Part shown: piece after piece, positions 46,224-54,847 of the stretch
How the letters are laid out: each line of letters begins with the position of its first letter
Position numbering within the stretch: the first letter of the stretch is position 1
Origin: Novosphingobium malaysiense
GTDB taxonomy: Bacteria > Pseudomonadota > Alphaproteobacteria > Sphingomonadales > Sphingomonadaceae
Assembly (NCBI RefSeq): GCF_000802225.1
Contig: NZ_JTDI01000003.1
Coordinates: 1,240,001 to 1,304,000, forward strand
Length of the DNA stretch: 64,000 nucleotides
Reading direction: 5' to 3'
Notes under the pieces: model-generated
Databases searched by the model: none
Told to the model about the DNA's origin: nothing
What the model saw: only the letters and a program-made list of their open reading frames with translations
Position numbers and translations under genes: made by a program

Positions 46224-46401
46224 CCGCAGCAATCCCCTGTCCGCAACAGTCCAATGTGCGGTGCGGCCCGCTGGCCTGCACCGAGAGCCGAGGAACTGTG
46301 CAGTCGGTGGCGGCGACACGCAAGGCTGTCACCGCACAGACGTGGAATTTTTGTAGAAAACCGGGTTCTTTTCTTTCAATTACTCCGAGAGCCAACCCAA
46401 T

Positions 46402-47184
46402 TCAGCGGCCCTTGAAGACCGGTTTGCGCTTCTCGACGAAAGCCGTGACGCCCTCGAGGAAATCCTCGGTCCGTCCGGCATCGCGCTGGCCGCGCCGCTC
46501 TGCCTGAAGCGCCGTCTCGAGACTGGAATCGAGCGCATCCCAAGCCATCCGCTTGATCATGCCCAACGAACGCGGCCCCGATGCAAACGACTTGGCCAGC
46601 TTCATCGCTTCGGCGTCCAGATCGGCTTCGGGCACAACCTTGGTGGCAAGGCCCCAGTCGAAGGCGGTCTGCGCGTCGATCTTTTCGCCTAGCAGCATCA
46701 TCCGCATGGCCCGCACGCGGCCGACCGCCTGCGCCAATAGATAGGTCGCACCGCCATCTGGCACGAGGCCGACGTGGCAGAAGGCGCAGAAGAAGAAGGC
46801 ATCGTCGGCCATGAGCACGATGTCGCCTGCCGCCGCCAAACCGGCGCCGAAGCCTGCTGCCGGGCCACGGATTGCCGTGATCACCGGCTGCTCCATCCGC
46901 TTGATCGCCATGATCACCGGATTGAATGCACGGTCCAACTGCCCGCCAACGTCGCGCATCGGGTCTTCGAGCATGTCTTTTGCCGCAGCGAGATTGGCAC
47001 CCGAACAGAACCCCTTGCCCTCACCCGTCACCAGGACGGCCCGGGCTTCCTTGGCGGCGCGATCGAAGGCATCGACCATCTCGTGGCCCATCGCTTCAGT
47101 CACACCGTTCATGGTCTTGGGGTCGTTCAGCGAGATACGTGTGACGCCATCCTCGACGCTGTAGAGGATATGCTCATAAGCCAT
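46402..47184 (-). CDS. Enoyl-CoA hydratase/isomerase family protein, PaaG-like
   Basis: 260-aa crotonase. GKGFCSGANLAAAKDM gives the oxyanion glycine. Neither hydratase glutamate is seen: the first position reads GPAAGFGAGLAAAGD and the second CHVGLVPDGGATYLL. The Asp of VPDGG matches the catalytic Asp of PaaG-type isomerases, so an isomerase (double-bond shift or ring-opening epoxide isomerisation) is more likely than hydratase. It is the last gene of the operon containing two acyl-CoA dehydrogenase subunits and a nitronate monooxygenase-like gene. Confidence 0.88.
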   Translation of the reverse strand: MAYEHILYSVEDGVTRISLNDPKTMNGVTEAMGHEMVDAFDRAAKEARAVLVTGEGKGFCSGANLAAAKDMLEDPMRDVGGQLDRAFNPVIMAIKRMEQPVITAIRGPAAGFGAGLAAAGDIVLMADDAFFFCAFCHVGLVPDGGATYLLAQAVGRVRAMRMMLLGEKIDAQTAFDWGLATKVVPEADLDAEAMKLAKSFASGPRSLGMIKRMAWDALDSSLETALQAERRGQRDAGRTEDFLEGVTAFVEKRKPVFKGR

Positions 47185-47314
47185 TCAATTCTCTCCATTC
47201 CGATTGGACCGAATGAAACCACGCTTGCACCGTCCCATCTCAGCTCATGCCGAGCCTGTAGTAGTCCCTGGGCCCAATGCCTGCCTCATTCGCGATATGC
47301 GAGACTGGTCTCCC

Positions 47315-48295
47315 TCAGCCCAGCATTGCGCCGAGACGTCCCTTCACGATTTCCTCGGCGTCGCCAATGATCCTTTCGATCAGGTCCTTGCAGCTCGGAA
47401 TGTCGTGGATCAGACCCTGAACCATGCCGGCCCAGAAGATCCCCTGGTCGACATCGCCGGACTTGAGCATCTCGCGGCCGACCGCCCCGGCGACATAGGG
47501 CTTGATGTCCTCGAAGGTCGCGTCGGGCCGGGCTGATATCTCCACCACCTTGTCCGAAACGGAGTTCTTGCCGACGCGCGCGGTGTTCTTGAACTTGCGA
47601 AAGATGAGGTTGGTACCGCGCTCGTCGTTGTCGACGTAGAGCTGCTTGATGTTGTCGTGGATCGGCGCCTCCCGGGTGGCGCAGAAGCGCGTGCCCATGT
47701 TGATGCCTTCCGCGCCGAGCGACAGCGCCGCCACGAGACCGCGACCATCGCCGAAGCCGCCACTGGCGAGCATCGGGATCTTCACCTTGTCGGCAGCCGA
47801 TGGGATCAGGATCAGGCCGGGAATGTCGTCCTCGCCCGGATGGCCGGCGCATTCGAAACCGTCGATCGAGATGATGTCGCAGCCGTGGCGCTCGGCCGAC
47901 AGCGCGTGACGGACCGCCGTGCACTTGTGCAGGATCTTGATGCCATGCGGCTTGGCCATTTCCCAGATCTCGCGCACCTGCTGGGTGCCCGCGGTCTCGA
48001 TGATCTTCACCCCGCCATCGATGGCCGCCTTGGCGTATCCGGCGTAATCGGGCGGCAGGATGGTGGGCAGGACGGTGATGTTCACGGCGAAGGGCTTGTC
48101 GGTCATCGAGCGGCAGCGCTCGATCTCTTCGCGCAGCGCTTCCGGGCTGGGCTGAGTCAGTGCCGTCAGCGTACCGAGCCCGCCAGCATTCGAAACCGCG
48201 CTGGCCAGTTCCGCAAGGCCCACGCCCTGCATGCCACCCTGAACGATCGGGTGTTCGATGCCGAGCATCTCGGTCACGCGGGTCTTGAATGCCAT
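47315..48295 (-). CDS. Nitronate monooxygenase/2-nitropropane dioxygenase-like FMN protein
   Basis: 326-aa TIM barrel. Start ATG at 48295. Motifs: IEHPIVQGGMQGVGLAELASA (about 13-33), VNITVLPTIL, GIKILHKCTAVRHALSA, DGFECAGHPGEDD (FMN/substrate loop, about 146-158), PMLASGGFGDGRGL (about 176-189) and GAEGINMGTRF. Family members oxidise nitronates, but many act as enoyl-CoA or 2-enoic acid reductases, and in acyl-CoA clusters the reductase role is more plausible. Operon neighbours are an acyl-CoA dehydrogenase pair and a PaaG-like isomerase. Confidence 0.9.
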   Translation of the reverse strand: MAFKTRVTEMLGIEHPIVQGGMQGVGLAELASAVSNAGGLGTLTALTQPSPEALREEIERCRSMTDKPFAVNITVLPTILPPDYAGYAKAAIDGGVKIIETAGTQQVREIWEMAKPHGIKILHKCTAVRHALSAERHGCDIISIDGFECAGHPGEDDIPGLILIPSAADKVKIPMLASGGFGDGRGLVAALSLGAEGINMGTRFCATREAPIHDNIKQLYVDNDERGTNLIFRKFKNTARVGKNSVSDKVVEISARPDATFEDIKPYVAGAVGREMLKSGDVDQGIFWAGMVQGLIHDIPSCKDLIERIIGDAEEIVKGRLGAMLG

Positions 48296-48332
48296 TCCTG
48301 TATACTCCCCTGAATTCGCTTGGTGTGAGGCC

Positions 48333-49538
48333 CTAGGCCGGAATCTGGTTGAATGGGACACCTTTGTCCGGTCGATGGTCCTGCGGCAGACCCAATATCT
48401 TCTCGGCGATGGTATTGAGCAGCATCTCGTCGGCCCCGCCCGCCTGCCGCATGGTCGGCGCACCGATCCAGCTCGAAGCCCAGTCGGCCTTGGTATAGGC
48501 GCCCTCCGTATAGGCAAGCCCTGCACTGCCCTGCAGATCGAGCGCCAGTTCCGACAGCTTCTGCCGGCTACGCACCGAAAACAGCTTGTTCAGCGCGCCT
48601 TCCGGCCCGGGCTCCATGCCCGCTTCCATGGCGAGCATGGCGCGGCGGCGGATCGAATCGAGACCCTGGCGCAGGGCATGATTGCGCGCGATCACCGAAC
48701 GCACGCGGCCATCCTTCAGCGCCGGTTTTCCATTGATGGTCAGGGGACGCAGCATTTCGACGAAAGCGCCGATCGAAGGCCCGAAACCGTCTGCATCGGA
48801 AGCGGCATAACGTTCGATCATCAGCGTCGCCATCGCCACCGAAAAACCACCGCCGATCGGGCCCAGCCGCTGACTGTCAGCCACGGCCACGTCATCGAAA
48901 AACACCTCGTTGCACTGGATATCGCCGTTCGCGAGCCGGAACGGCCGCACGGTCACGCCCGGCGCTTTCATGTCGACCCAGAAGAACGTCAGCCCCTTGT
49001 GCTTCGGTACGGTGGGATCGGAGCGGGCGATGAGTATGCCGTAATCCGAATATTGCGCGAAGGTCGTCCAGAGCTTCTGGCCATTTATCGTCCAGCCCTG
49101 CTCACCCCCTTCGGCCTTGGTCCGCAGGCCGGCAAGGTCGGAACCGGCTGCTGGCTCGGAAAAGAGCTGGCACCAGATTTCCTCTCCGCGAAGGGCTGCC
49201 ACCACGCGCTCGCGGACCCAGGCCTTGTCGTCGCAATAGCGAATGAGGATCGGCAGCGGCATCGCAGTGGAAACGCCGAAATAACCGATCGGCATCGCCG
49301 CCTTCGCTTCGAGCGTATCGAACAGAACCTTGTGCAGTGGTGAGAGGCCCTGCCCGCCGAATTCGATCGGGATCGTGATACCGGAAAAGCCAGCCTCGTG
49401 CTTGGCCGCCATGTAGCGGCGACCGAGGGCGAGATCCTCGTCTTGCGTCAGCCCGGCGCGGGCACGGAGACCGAATTCGGGCTCGACCGAGGCCAACCAT
49501 GCGCGGGCGCGCTCCTGCCACACATCGAGATCGGTCAT
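48333..49538 (-). CDS. Acyl-CoA dehydrogenase, full-length subunit of heteromeric pair
   Basis: 401 aa. GITIPIEFGGQGLSPLHKVL (about 53-72), CQLFSEPAAGSDLAGLRTKA (about 121-140), WTTFAQYSDYGILIAR, and C-terminal APTMRQAGGADEMLLNTIAE (about 370). The ATG at 49538 overlaps the stop of the upstream subunit (ATGA), indicating co-translation. Split FadE subunits of this class assemble as alpha2-beta2 dehydrogenases for bulky steroid acyl-CoAs in actinobacteria; the same architecture is likely here, substrate unproven. Confidence 0.9.
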   Translation of the reverse strand: MTDLDVWQERARAWLASVEPEFGLRARAGLTQDEDLALGRRYMAAKHEAGFSGITIPIEFGGQGLSPLHKVLFDTLEAKAAMPIGYFGVSTAMPLPILIRYCDDKAWVRERVVAALRGEEIWCQLFSEPAAGSDLAGLRTKAEGGEQGWTINGQKLWTTFAQYSDYGILIARSDPTVPKHKGLTFFWVDMKAPGVTVRPFRLANGDIQCNEVFFDDVAVADSQRLGPIGGGFSVAMATLMIERYAASDADGFGPSIGAFVEMLRPLTINGKPALKDGRVRSVIARNHALRQGLDSIRRRAMLAMEAGMEPGPEGALNKLFSVRSRQKLSELALDLQGSAGLAYTEGAYTKADWASSWIGAPTMRQAGGADEMLLNTIAEKILGLPQDHRPDKGVPFNQIPA

Positions 49539-50632
49539 GCCGCCACTCCCGTCAGTTCAATGGCCAGAAGATCTTCCCAGAACAGGGCATTGCCCAACTC
49601 TATGGCCAGGCTGCGCGCGCGGCGCATGTGCAGGTGAAGGCCGCCGTCCCAGGTGACCCCCGAGCCTCCGTGAATCTGCACGGCATCGCGCGTCGCCATA
49701 TCGTAGGCTTCTATCGCGCTCAGGCGTGCGCAAGCGGCAGCTTCGAGGAAGTCCCCGCGGCCTTGACGCGCGGCGGCATGAATGCAGTTTGCTCGCGCGA
49801 TCTCGACCAGCCCGTAGAGTTCGGCAATTCGATGCTTTATCGACTGGAAGGCGCCAATCGGCTGTCCAAACGCCCTGCGTTCCAACGCATAGTCTCGCGC
49901 TGCCTGCATCGCCGCCTCGGCGCCTCCAGCCTGTTCATGTGCGGCAAGGACCGCCATCTGCGCCTGGATATCGAGCGCGGCCTCGTCCGCGGCATCGCCG
50001 GACACCAAAACGCGTGCCGGGGAGCCGTCGAAGATCATGTCCGCAAACAGCCGGCTGTTGTCAAAGCTGCGGATGGCGCGTCGTTCGAGGACATCTCCGG
50101 CTTCTACGAGGACCAGAACAGGCCCTTCAGCGGCGGACGCCGATACGACCACGATGTCGGCTGCGAGCCCCCCGGCGACGCCGGACTTCGCGCCTTGGAG
50201 CTTTCCCCCGCGAAATTCGACGGAAGGGTGCGGTTGCATGGGACTCGACTCTTCGGCAAAGGCAACCGCAGCCTTGACCTCGCCTTTAGCCAAACGCGGC
50301 AACCACGTGGACTGCAGGCCTTCGTCTTCGCTTGCCAGCAATGCACAGACGGCGCCATGGCCATATGTCAGGAAAGGCGCACCGGATACGACGCGGCCCG
50401 CTTCCTGCGCGACCAGGCCCAGCTCGATCAGGCCAAGTCCGAGACCGCCGAACGCTTCCGGCACGGCAAGCGCCGTCCAGCCCTGATCGACAGCGGTGGT
50501 CCAGAATGTCTCGTCCCATTCTCCGCAGCGATCGAGCAGTTCCAGCTGGCGCGCGCGGTCCGTGCGCGCCGCCAGAACACGGCGGGTTTCCTCCGCCATG
50601 GCCTGCTGCCCCTCGTCGTAGAGAATGGACAC
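49535..50632 (-). CDS. Acyl-CoA dehydrogenase, short subunit
   Basis: 365 aa. N-terminal and middle domains are present (ALAVPEAFGGLGLGLIELGLV, VALERR replaced by YALERRAFGQPIGAFQSIKH at about 240-260). Where the full-length subunit has the AGGADEM FAD-binding segment, this one reads HMRRARSLAIELGNALFWED. That shortened C-terminus resembles the partner subunit of ChsE-type heteromeric dehydrogenases. First gene of the four-gene operon; 175 bp with no gene separate it from the divergent amidohydrolase. Confidence 0.88.
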   Translation of the reverse strand: MSILYDEGQQAMAEETRRVLAARTDRARQLELLDRCGEWDETFWTTAVDQGWTALAVPEAFGGLGLGLIELGLVAQEAGRVVSGAPFLTYGHGAVCALLASEDEGLQSTWLPRLAKGEVKAAVAFAEESSPMQPHPSVEFRGGKLQGAKSGVAGGLAADIVVVSASAAEGPVLVLVEAGDVLERRAIRSFDNSRLFADMIFDGSPARVLVSGDAADEAALDIQAQMAVLAAHEQAGGAEAAMQAARDYALERRAFGQPIGAFQSIKHRIAELYGLVEIARANCIHAAARQGRGDFLEAAACARLSAIEAYDMATRDAVQIHGGSGVTWDGGLHLHMRRARSLAIELGNALFWEDLLAIELTGVAA

Positions 50633-50808
50633 CTGTTTCCCCCCGCTTAGCTCTCATTCGCTGCGTTATGTCACAACCAGCGCCGCCTTCAACCTGCCCG
50701 ACGCGCCAGAAGGATAGACTTTCGCGGCAGCCTCGATTCAAAAACCAAGCGCTTGCTACATTCTGCGGGCAAGCTATCATCCCGGCAACGGAACAAGGGA
50801 GAATCGCC

Positions 50809-51987
50809 ATGGCCACTGCCGCAATCGACGCACCGAGAGACCGGCTCGACGAGATGGGCATCAAGCTCATCAGCGCCGACAATCACATCAACGAGCCGCG
50901 TAACCTGTTCATCGATCGCTTTCCCGAGCACCTGAAGGACAAGGCGCCGCGGGTAATCGAAGGCAAAGACGGCGGCGAAGGCTGGTCTATCGACGGCACC
51001 CCGCCCAAGCGCACATACGGGCTCGAGGCCATGGCCGGGTTCGACAAGTCGGAATACCGGATGAGCGGCCTGCGCTTCGACCAGTTGCGCCCAGGCAACT
51101 ACATCGGCGAGGAGCACCTGAAGGACATGGACATCGACGGCACCTGGGCCTCGGTCACCTACCCGGGGTTCTCGCCCTCCTTCTACACGCACCCGGACAA
51201 GGAAGTCGCCGCAGCCGGTTTCGTCGCCTACAACGACTGGATCCTCGACGAATTCCAGGCCGCCGATCCGTCGCGTCTGTGCGGTCTGGCCATCTGCCCG
51301 AGCGAGCTGGGTATCGAGCACGCCGTCGCCGAGATGAAGCGTGTCGCGAAAAAAGGTTGCCGGGCCATGTACATACCGGGCAATCCTACGATCCCGTATA
51401 ACCATCCGACGCACTATCATCCGATCTGGCAGGCGGCGGACGACCTCGGCCTGACCTTGTGCATGCACCGCAACCATGGCGGTCCGCCGGATTCGACCGA
51501 CTGGGACCGCCTGCAGGAAGACAAGGTCTCGATCGGCGGCATCGTCACGCGCTATTTCTCGTGCCTCAAGCCGTTCTCGTACCTGATCTTCGCCGGGGTG
51601 TTCGACCAATGCCCGAACCTCAAGATGGTCGGCGCCGAAGTCGACTGCGGCTGGGCCCCGTTCTGGGTGCAGACCATGGAGCACCACTGGGACATCCAAA
51701 AGTCGTGGTTCCCGGTAAAGCTCAAGCACAGCCCGACCGAGTTCATCGGCAGGAACGTCTTCACTACCAATGTAGACGACTATGCCGGCTACCAGATGAT
51801 CGGCACCGGCCTGTGGCCGTGGATGTCGAGCATGACGATGTTCTCGTCCGATTATCCACACTCGGCAACGATCTGGCCGAACTCGCGCACCGTGGCGCTG
51901 AAGATGACCGACGGGTTGAAGGAAGAGGATACCCGCAAGGCGCTGAGCGAAAATGCGGCGCGCGTATTCGGGTTCGATATTTCGTAG
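50809..51987 (+). CDS. TIM-barrel amidohydrolase (amidohydrolase 2 family)
   Basis: 392 aa, ATG at 50809 after AAGGGAGAA. Metal-ligand histidines in ISADNHINEP (about 20-29), CMHRNHGGPP (about 218-227), an Asp in FSSDYPHSA (about 347-355), and MVGAEVDCGWAPFW between. The family includes decarboxylases (ACMSD-like, 2,3-dihydroxybenzoate decarboxylase-like) and hydrolases, and many members in degradation clusters act on cyclic ketoacid or diketone intermediates. Divergent from the dehydrogenase operon across a 176-bp promoter region. Reaction not assigned. Confidence 0.88.
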   Translation: MATAAIDAPRDRLDEMGIKLISADNHINEPRNLFIDRFPEHLKDKAPRVIEGKDGGEGWSIDGTPPKRTYGLEAMAGFDKSEYRMSGLRFDQLRPGNYIGEEHLKDMDIDGTWASVTYPGFSPSFYTHPDKEVAAAGFVAYNDWILDEFQAADPSRLCGLAICPSELGIEHAVAEMKRVAKKGCRAMYIPGNPTIPYNHPTHYHPIWQAADDLGLTLCMHRNHGGPPDSTDWDRLQEDKVSIGGIVTRYFSCLKPFSYLIFAGVFDQCPNLKMVGAEVDCGWAPFWVQTMEHHWDIQKSWFPVKLKHSPTEFIGRNVFTTNVDDYAGYQMIGTGLWPWMSSMTMFSSDYPHSATIWPNSRTVALKMTDGLKEEDTRKALSENAARVFGFDIS

Positions 51988-52210
51988 AGGGTGAAGGCCT
52001 CCCCATCGCAGACGGGACAGGTGCGTAGCCGTGACGCTCCATTCTGCCTGTCCGCTTGCGGGAGGCCCGAGGCCGGGCCTTTCGGAACATGGCAGCGAGA
52101 ACAAAGTAAACGGCGCGATTGCTGACGCCTCGCCTCTTCATCGCTGAAAGTCGTTTGAGACAGGCTTCCGCCTGACCTAAGGCGACTTGAGGTCCATTAA
52201 GGAGGCTGGG

Positions 52211-52945
52211 ATGTATCGGATTATGGCAGCGGTCATATTGGCTCTGGGAGCTGCACCGGCTCTTGCCGAACCGACAGACATCGTTGTGCGGGTCATCGCG
52301 CAAGACGCAAAATTTGTCGGCTCCTCGATGGGAGGGGTGCGCATTGTCCTGCGCGATCCGAAGAGCGGCACCGTCTTTGCCGAAGGGCGTACAGAGGGGG
52401 GAACGGGCAACACGGCCCGGATCATGAAATCCGATGGCCGCAGTCCGCTCCGTGTTGATGGATCCGAGGCGGCATTTTCGGCCACGCTGGACATCAGCAG
52501 ACCGACCCTGGTTGAACTCGATGCCTATGGCCCTCTCGATTATCCGGAATCTGCCGTTCAAGTGAGCCAGCAGCGTTGGATCATGCCCGGAGAAAACGCC
52601 ACGATTGGTGACGGTTGGACTATTGAGCTGCCAGGGCTTGTCATCAATCCGGAAACGAGCGTTGCCGGTCTCTCGGTCGGAATTTCAGCCAAGGTGATGC
52701 CGATGTGCGGCTGCCCGATCACGCCAGACGGACTGTGGCCTGCAGACGAGTATGAAGTGCACGTTTCAGCGTGGCAGAAAGGGTCGCAGCTCGCCACGAG
52801 CAAACTTGCCTTCGACACTTCGCCGGGTGTTTTTTCGGGGGATGTCGAATTGCCGGCCAAGGGCCGCTATGAATTGACCGTGTCTGCTCGCAACACACGC
52901 ACCGGGAACAGTGGCGTCCGCACGATTGAGGTCGTCGCGGAATAG
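52211..52945 (+). CDS. Secreted protein of unknown function with MCGCP motif
   Basis: I do not recognise a family. 244 aa; the ATG at 52211 has a nearly ideal GGAGG site (52201-52205). Signal peptide ends at ALAE (about residue 20). The mature protein is beta-rich with two domain-like halves: residues about 20-120 (VVRVIAQDAKFVGSSMGGVRIVL) and about 120-244 (an immunoglobulin-like repeat ending GVFSGDVELPAKGRYELTV). One cysteine pair sits in VMPMCGCPITPDG (about 173-185), with two adjacent methionines, which could bind copper or form a disulfide. It is convergent with the TetR gene. Confidence 0.75.
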   Translation: MYRIMAAVILALGAAPALAEPTDIVVRVIAQDAKFVGSSMGGVRIVLRDPKSGTVFAEGRTEGGTGNTARIMKSDGRSPLRVDGSEAAFSATLDISRPTLVELDAYGPLDYPESAVQVSQQRWIMPGENATIGDGWTIELPGLVINPETSVAGLSVGISAKVMPMCGCPITPDGLWPADEYEVHVSAWQKGSQLATSKLAFDTSPGVFSGDVELPAKGRYELTVSARNTRTGNSGVRTIEVVAE

Positions 52946-52975
52946 AGCGGCCATCCGGGGGGCGCTCGCCCGCTT

Positions 52976-53641
52976 TCAGTTACCCGCCCCCTCGCCGACC
53001 GGCCCGTTTGCCTCGATCCCTTCGATTACGAACGTGGCGATGGCCTCGCGGATTTCGGTGTCGCTTGCCAGGCCTGGCGGGAACAGCCAGTCCCGGAACA
53101 TCAGGTTGGCCAAAACGGCGGCAAAGGACACGCGTACCATGAGCTCCGACGATACCGGCGCATCGCCTTCCATGCGCGCGCTCATCATCGCCTTGCCCTT
53201 TTCGAAATAGGCCTGCAGCCCATCGAGATCGGTAATCGCGTCTGCCGCCTCGGGCGAATAGGTATTGGCGACGATCAACGACATGAACATGCGCGAATGG
53301 CTCGCCATGAAATCCTGCAATTCGCCGATATAGGCCCGGGCGAGATCCTTGCCGCCCTTGCCCGATTCCTGGTCAGCAACGCTGCGCGCCTGAAAATCGG
53401 CAAAGTGGCGGTTCAGCGGCGTGAAGATCGCCGCCCGGAACAGGGCCTGCTTGGAGGCGTGGAAACGGAAAATCTGGGCTTCTGTCACGTCCGCTCGGCG
53501 GGCAATGGCGGCCGTCGTCGCGCCGGAGTAGCCGGACTGCTCGAATTCCTCGGCCGCAGCCTCGAGAATGCGGTCCGCCACTTCCTCGGACGAGCGCCGC
53601 CGCCGGCGAGGCGTCCTTGCGTCCGATTCCTCCTTCGCCAA
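52976..53641 (-). CDS. TetR-family transcriptional regulator (TTG start proposed)
   Basis: 221 aa. The N-terminal helix-turn-helix is ADRILEAAAEEFEQSGYSG … TTAAIARRADVTEAQIFRF (about 20-58). No ATG or GTG lies close upstream in frame; the TTG at 53641 is preceded by CGGAGA at nine bases and gives a family-sized protein, whereas the open frame otherwise continues far through the divergent htpX. A 12-base palindrome (CCGTTGAAACGG) in the gap to htpX may be its operator. Ligand domain is about 75-221. Target genes unknown. Confidence 0.85.
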   Translation of the reverse strand: MAKEESDARTPRRRRRSSEEVADRILEAAAEEFEQSGYSGATTAAIARRADVTEAQIFRFHASKQALFRAAIFTPLNRHFADFQARSVADQESGKGGKDLARAYIGELQDFMASHSRMFMSLIVANTYSPEAADAITDLDGLQAYFEKGKAMMSARMEGDAPVSSELMVRVSFAAVLANLMFRDWLFPPGLASDTEIREAIATFVIEGIEANGPVGEGAGN

Positions 53642-53794
53642 GTTCGTGATCTCCGTGTCTGCAATATGTCTTTTGCGTCTATCGGCTGTGTTTGATGCTG
53701 CCAAGGGCGCGCGCGAAGAGCCCGGTGGGCCGTTGAAACGGCGGGGCCTCGCCCTAAATTTGAAGCAAGGTTTTACAGTGGAGAATGCGAAAAA

Positions 53795-54697
53795 GTGAAC
53801 GGTATCAAGACGGCCATGCTGCTGGCGGCGTTGACGGCGCTTTTCATGGCACTCGGTTTCATGTTCGGCGGCAAGGGAGGTGCGATCATCGCATTGCTTG
53901 TGGCGGCAGGCATGAACCTGTTCACTTACTGGAATGCCGACAGCATCGTCCTGCGCATGCACAATGCGCGCGAAGTGGATGCCCGCAGCGCGCCGGAATT
54001 CTATGCTCTCGTCGCCGAGCTCGCGCAGCGCGCCGGTCTGCCCATGCCGCGCGTGTACCTGATCGATACCGAAGCGCCCAACGCCTTTGCCACCGGCCGC
54101 AATCCGGAAAACGCCGCTGTAGCCGCTACCACCGGCCTGCTCTCGATGCTGAGCCGCGAGGAAGTGGCTGGCGTGATGGCCCACGAACTCGGCCACGTCC
54201 GCAATCGCGATACGCTGGTGATGACCATGGTGGCGACAATTGCCGGTGCCATTTCCATGATTGCCAACTTCGGTCTGTTCTTCGGCGGGCACGGCGAGAA
54301 CCGCCCCAACCCGCTGGTGGCGATAGCCGCCGTGCTCATGGCGCCGTTCGCGGCGATGATCGTGCAGATGGCCATCAGCCGCACGCGCGAGTTCGGGGCG
54401 GACAAGGCCGGGGCCGAAATCAGCGGCAACCCGCGCGCCCTCGCCTCGGCTCTTGCCAAGATTGCAGGCCCGGCGGCCCAGATGCGCAACCCGGCGGTCG
54501 AACGCAATCCAGCCACTGCGCAACTCTACATCGTGCCCTCGAGCGTGTCCGACATGTTCTCGACCCACCCGGCGACGGAAAAGCGCATTGCGGCGCTGAT
54601 GGCGATGGACGACGGCCGGATCGAGCCGCCGGTTGCTTCGCCTTCCACGCCCCGCACGCGGGCTCCGTCTGCTCTCGACCCCAACCGTGGAGGCTGA
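53795..54697 (+). CDS. htpX: HtpX-like membrane zinc metalloprotease
   Basis: 300 aa from a GTG at 53795. Membrane segments at about 6-24 and 28-45, then the protease site HELGH in [15 protein letters not shown] (about 128-142), two further membrane segments (about 152-195) and the ligand Glu in [14 protein letters not shown] (about 200-213). Inner-membrane quality-control protease that degrades misfolded membrane proteins. It is divergent from the TetR gene, suggesting but not proving regulation by it. Alternatives are other M48 members; the short length and four membrane segments favour HtpX. Confidence 0.93.
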   Translation: MNGIKTAMLLAALTALFMALGFMFGGKGGAIIALLVAAGMNLFTYWNADSIVLRMHNAREVDARSAPEFYALVAELAQRAGLPMPRVYLIDTEAPNAFATGRNPENAAVAATTGLLSMLSREEVAGVMAHELGHVRNRDTLVMTMVATIAGAISMIANFGLFFGGHGENRPNPLVAIAAVLMAPFAAMIVQMAISRTREFGADKAGAEISGNPRALASALAKIAGPAAQMRNPAVERNPATAQLYIVPSSVSDMFSTHPATEKRIAALMAMDDGRIEPPVASPSTPRTRAPSALDPNRGG

Positions 54698-54847
54698 AAA
54701 CCAGCCATGCGGTAACACGGATTACTTGGTCCGGCAGGCCATTTAGCGCGCCCGCGATGATGTCCCGCGCCTGCGCCATTGCCTCACATGGCCCGGAAGG
54801 TACACTCGTGCGTCAACACAAGACTCACAATCAAAAGAGGTGCGGGA

